Positions 60,537 to 64,000 of a stretch of DNA of 64,000 bases are shown in pieces. Where the stretch lies: assembly GCA_009869945.1 (NCBI GenBank), contig WIXG01000039.1:62001-126000 (forward strand), given 5' to 3'. The translations under genes were made by a program, and so were the position numbers. This stretch comes from Mesaphorura yosii. Its lineage: Eukaryota; Arthropoda; Collembola; Poduromorpha; Tullbergiidae. Under the pieces are notes generated by a model that worked only from the letters and a program-made list of their open reading frames with translations, had not been told where the DNA came from and ran no database searches. Within the stretch, counting starts at the first letter, position 1. Every line of letters starts with the position of its first letter.

Positions 60537-63500
60537 TAAGCCCCAGATTGAGATAGCCAAGTGCTGACTTTTGGAATGCAAAGCTTCTTAATTGACTTAA
60601 TTCGGTTAAGAAACGAATGACGAAGCCCACTTCACCCGAATTTCACTTTAAGATTCAATCGTGTACATCGTCGCCGTTTGAACTGATAAAAGATAGCAAA
60701 GTAAAAAATGCAGGGTAAAGACTAAGTGACTCACATGTAAGGAGGTACGGTGTTCTCGTTGTTAGCAATTGAGGAAGCTTATTAACGTAATTTATCCAGC
60801 ACCACTCGTTAAATGTGGTTGCGCTCATAAATTATTCTGGGAGCTAATATTTTACATGATGTTATTACCGCACTAATTAGAAATGTTGAGCGCAACATAA
60901 CAGCCATAAAAAATTAAGGCAAACTACTGCTTTTCCAGAAACCGCCAGTAAGTAAAGCTGCACGCGTCGTGTACGTGCAGTCAAGTCAAGAGTGGAGCGG
61001 TGGTCTGGTGCAGGCGGCGCGCGTGCACGGTACATGAATCCCGAAATAAGTATTTGCACACATAATTTATACGGAACATAAACTCCAAGGAATTTTGCTA
61101 CCACGTAAGACAGCAACACATGTAACATTAGCAAATCCTTCCTTTCGTATTTCGTTGCCACACGCTTTGGCCTCACAGGGCAAGTCTCTAGCTCCTTAAA
61201 ACTAAAACAGAGGTTTTAAATTTTCCATGAGTAGTAAAAGCTAAAGTAATTAAGAACTTTTTTGACGAGCACGTTGCCTACTCTTTTGCTGCCTCCTGCA
61301 GTCTGTGCCAAGCCGCATGGCCTGCGCCTCCTGCAAACGACAAGACGCAAGGCTGAGGCCGTGCATGCCGTGGCTGGCGAGAGTTGAGAAAGATGGAGGA
61401 AAGAGCAAAAGATCCGTCGACTCATCATCACTCATTTCTTGAGAAACTTTGCTTCTAGTACTTTGCTTCGCTGTAACAATGACACGAACCACCAGCGAGC
61501 ATGTAAAGTGTAACTTCAATAATTTGGCCTGGCGCATCGTGCACGGAGAGAATTGAGGAGCGTCTTTGGTTGTTGCAGCGTTGCTTAAAACGGAGCAGAG
61601 CAAGGCAGTCGTGGTCGTGCTCGTACACGACACAAAACGCGTTAAATACTAGCCGAGTCGAAAACTTTATGCATATGATGTCATTGCATCCGGTACGGCG
61701 TAACGGGCTTTCTTCATTTTCGGGGGGTGACCTCACAAAATGCAAAATGTATAGGGAACAACCGCCAGCCCAGCCCGACCTTGCCACAAAACACCTTAAT
61801 ACAACTAGCACAAATGGAGATCTTAGTGCAAGTTTTAGCTTTCTGGCTCAAATTAGAATTTTTGCAATGGTTTTCATTCGTTCAAATACAACAACTTGAC
61901 AGCTTGGCAAAGAAAAGGTCGAATGGCGTGACAAAAGTTCAGAATATGTAGCTGGATTGAATCAAGAATTGTCAGATACCAGTCGAATCTGCTGGTGACC
62001 TGTACCCACCTTGGTCAAGGATTTCTGAATCTTCCATATCAAGATTGATGCCGGACGTCATCGAGTTTTTTCTGATGCTTGTGCGTGTACTAATATGAAT
62101 GATGACAAGAAGACGTAGCTCCTTCACAGCAACTAAATCTATGAATTCGACCTGGCTCCCAGGAAATTTATATATTGACATATGATGCGACGACAAGCGC
62201 TGGTAATGTATTAAATCTATTATCTTACAAGTCAATGCTGCTGCATCGCATCACAGTACCATCACGTCAGCACGGCACTTACGACATGTCTCGGCCATTT
62301 ATTCTCGGAACGAACACGAAATATTGATGAGTGCTCCAGAAACGAGTCGCGTCTCGCATGTAATGCAAGCGCGAGACGCGAACACAAAGTGAAGAAGTGC
62401 CGTGCACCGTGCAAATGACAGATGAAAGATGGATACCATTAAAACTGGGATGGGATGAGAAATTCATTACATTGCATTCACCATTCACTATTCACGAAGC
62501 AGCGTAGCGAGACGAGACGTGGTGACGTTTCTCGATCGGGTCTCAGCTTTCGGGAATTTTTCATATTTTCTTCAAGCCTTCGCGTCGAAATCGAAGACCG
62601 AAGATAATATATACATTACGACATTATGGCATTAGGACAAACTTTCTTCGACACTGTGCTTCTGCCTTTTACTTTGCTTTGCCGGCCCTGCAATGCAATG
62701 TGATGCTTGACTGCTCTTTTGTATGCACCAGCCTCGATCGTCTTGTCTTCGCCTTCTACCAGAAATGAGAAAACTTATATCGCATATCACCATCACATTT
62801 CGGATCAAGTGCGACGGGACACGGGAATGATGCATGATGTAGTAGCCGCAGCCACGCGTAGTGAGTTGAAGCACTGACCACGATCTTATAATAATATTCC
62901 AATAATGGGGTTCATACATCAAAAACAGGAGCAGGCGCTGAAGTGCGAAGCTTATTATGGAATCCGAGCACATACACCGCCACAGCCACACAAGTCAAGT
63001 GCAGCGCAGTGCTGCAAGACCAGGCAAGGCATGGAAAGTTTGTGCAGTCCAAAAGATCGTCAACATCCACATTCACCCTCTTCGTCGACTCTTCATCTCC
63101 ATCGTCTTTAGATTTAGATTGTGCGTCTTGATAGCAATTCCTATTGCTACTATACGATGTCGATTCAGTTCAGTCCGTCCAAGATTTTGATTCAGTCGTT
63201 CAAGCAATGCAATGTAATTCGGTACAATGTTCAATGCAGTTTTCTGATTTCGATAAAAGCCGGCCGAGAAGATGAAGGCGAAGGAGGCGAAGGTCTACCT
63301 TGATGTATGATGCAGCGAAGGCAAAGACAGCTCGAGCTGTAATTCAAATTGAAGTTCCGGTCTCCTGACTTTCACCCTCCTTTCTTCTTCTCTTCGTCTG
63401 GCCCTCGTCTGAGTTTTCCTTTCCGTCTCCTTAATGGAGTCCACTAATCGAATTCGATTTCTACAAATGAAATCGGCCGGCGATCGTTGAACATTGAGCG

Positions 63501-64000
63501 TGGACGGCTCGGTAATGTGTTTGTTGATGTTCCAATAATTTCCTCATTTCCCAAATAATGTACCACTTTCAGAATACAAGGCGTTTACGTTTAAACACTT
63601 TGTCTTGGGTCGAGTCGCGTCGTGAGTCGTGCAATGCTCGCTGACGACAGACTTGACGGCCCAGCTGTAATGCCAATGGCTCTTTGGCTCTGCTCGGGTG
63701 ATGTTGACCAATTTATTCCTATGTCACCAGCACCATCACATCACATCAGGCACTAACGCGAAAGGAAAGTGCATCATTACTCACAATGCACAGTAGTCAC
63801 GTCCCATTATACGTCAATTGAATTGGTGGTTTCCTTCCTCGTGCTGCGTGCACGGGGTGGTGCTTTCTGAATAATACATAAATAATAATACAACAAATCC
63901 CCACTTCGACAGTAACGGCGATGCAATGGCCCGATGCTGTCGTGCATCTTTCACAGTCAGCGAGTCAGATTCTAAGAAAATATATTCAGTCACCACTCCT
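60537..64000. other. Probable first intron or intergenic DNA
   Basis: No coding sequence is supported. Several open frames of 100-127 codons (for example 61250-61811 minus and 62632-62991 minus) lack motifs and splice context. If the exon at 60477 is real, this is its first intron. Confidence 0.4.

Noticed and set aside
61250-61811. Two overlapping minus-strand frames of 118-127 codons
   Set aside because: Frames overlap each other, show no conserved pattern, and lie in probable intron sequence.

Overview
This 64 kb window is nuclear DNA of an animal, most likely an arthropod and, by inference, a springtail-like or other basal hexapod. Nearly every gene is split by GT-AG introns of about 50-400 bp, AATAAA signals follow several genes, and a beaten-path (Beat) immunoglobulin gene, a family known from arthropods, is present. 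The species cannot be fixed from sequence alone.

Layout. 1-0.8 kb: a small Gly/Ser/Asn-rich secreted protein (-). 0.8-8.5 kb: non-coding, probably the 5' region or first intron of the next gene. 8.5-19.7 kb: a 20-exon gene (+) of the SRCIN1/KIAA1217 (p140Cap/sickle tail, AIP3-domain) family. Its last intron hides a separate six-exon C2H2 zinc-finger gene on the other strand (16.8-18.8 kb), broken by one missing base. 20.3-23.2 kb: a tail-to-tail pair of secreted glycoside hydrolases, a GH5 mannanase-like enzyme (+) and a GH16 laminarinase-like enzyme (-), both with intact catalytic residues. 27.6-29.1 kb: an ammonium transporter whose sequence reads like the fungal MEP type. 29.9-31.3 kb: a decayed 7-TM chemoreceptor-like gene. 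31.3-33.0 kb: a GT92 glycosyltransferase (-). 34.3-35.0 kb: a small ricin-B-type lectin in five exons (-). 36.5-37.6 kb: a C1-RhoGAP protein related to RACGAP1 in which the arginine finger is cysteine. 37.7-38.3 kb: the RNA polymerase subunit RPB6 (-). 39.8-40.9 kb: a GT11 alpha-1,2-fucosyltransferase-like membrane enzyme. 42.6-48.1 kb: the Beat gene, whose 3.5 kb second intron carries a decayed Helitron.

49.3-50.8 kb: a secreted CUB-trypsin protease (-). 52.0-52.9 kb: an unrecognised single-pass membrane protein (-). 53.4 kb: a 77-residue two-TM protein. 54.2-54.6 kb: a stand-alone filamin repeat (-), with a small ORF just upstream. 56.5-57.0 kb: a secreted ShK-like protein (-). 60.5 kb: a signal-peptide exon of a gene that probably continues past the window. 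The rest is non-coding as far as I can see.

The most notable theme is that several genes between 20 and 41 kb (GH5, GH16, MEP-like permease, ricin-B lectin, GT11) belong to families that are patchy in animals and that deal with fungal, algal or plant glycans or with ammonium. This suits a soil detritivore or fungivore, and horizontal origin is a fair hypothesis for some of them. They do carry animal-style introns. I found no tRNA, rRNA, CRISPR or retroviral element. All exon models were built by hand from splice signals and reading-frame phase, without transcript evidence.
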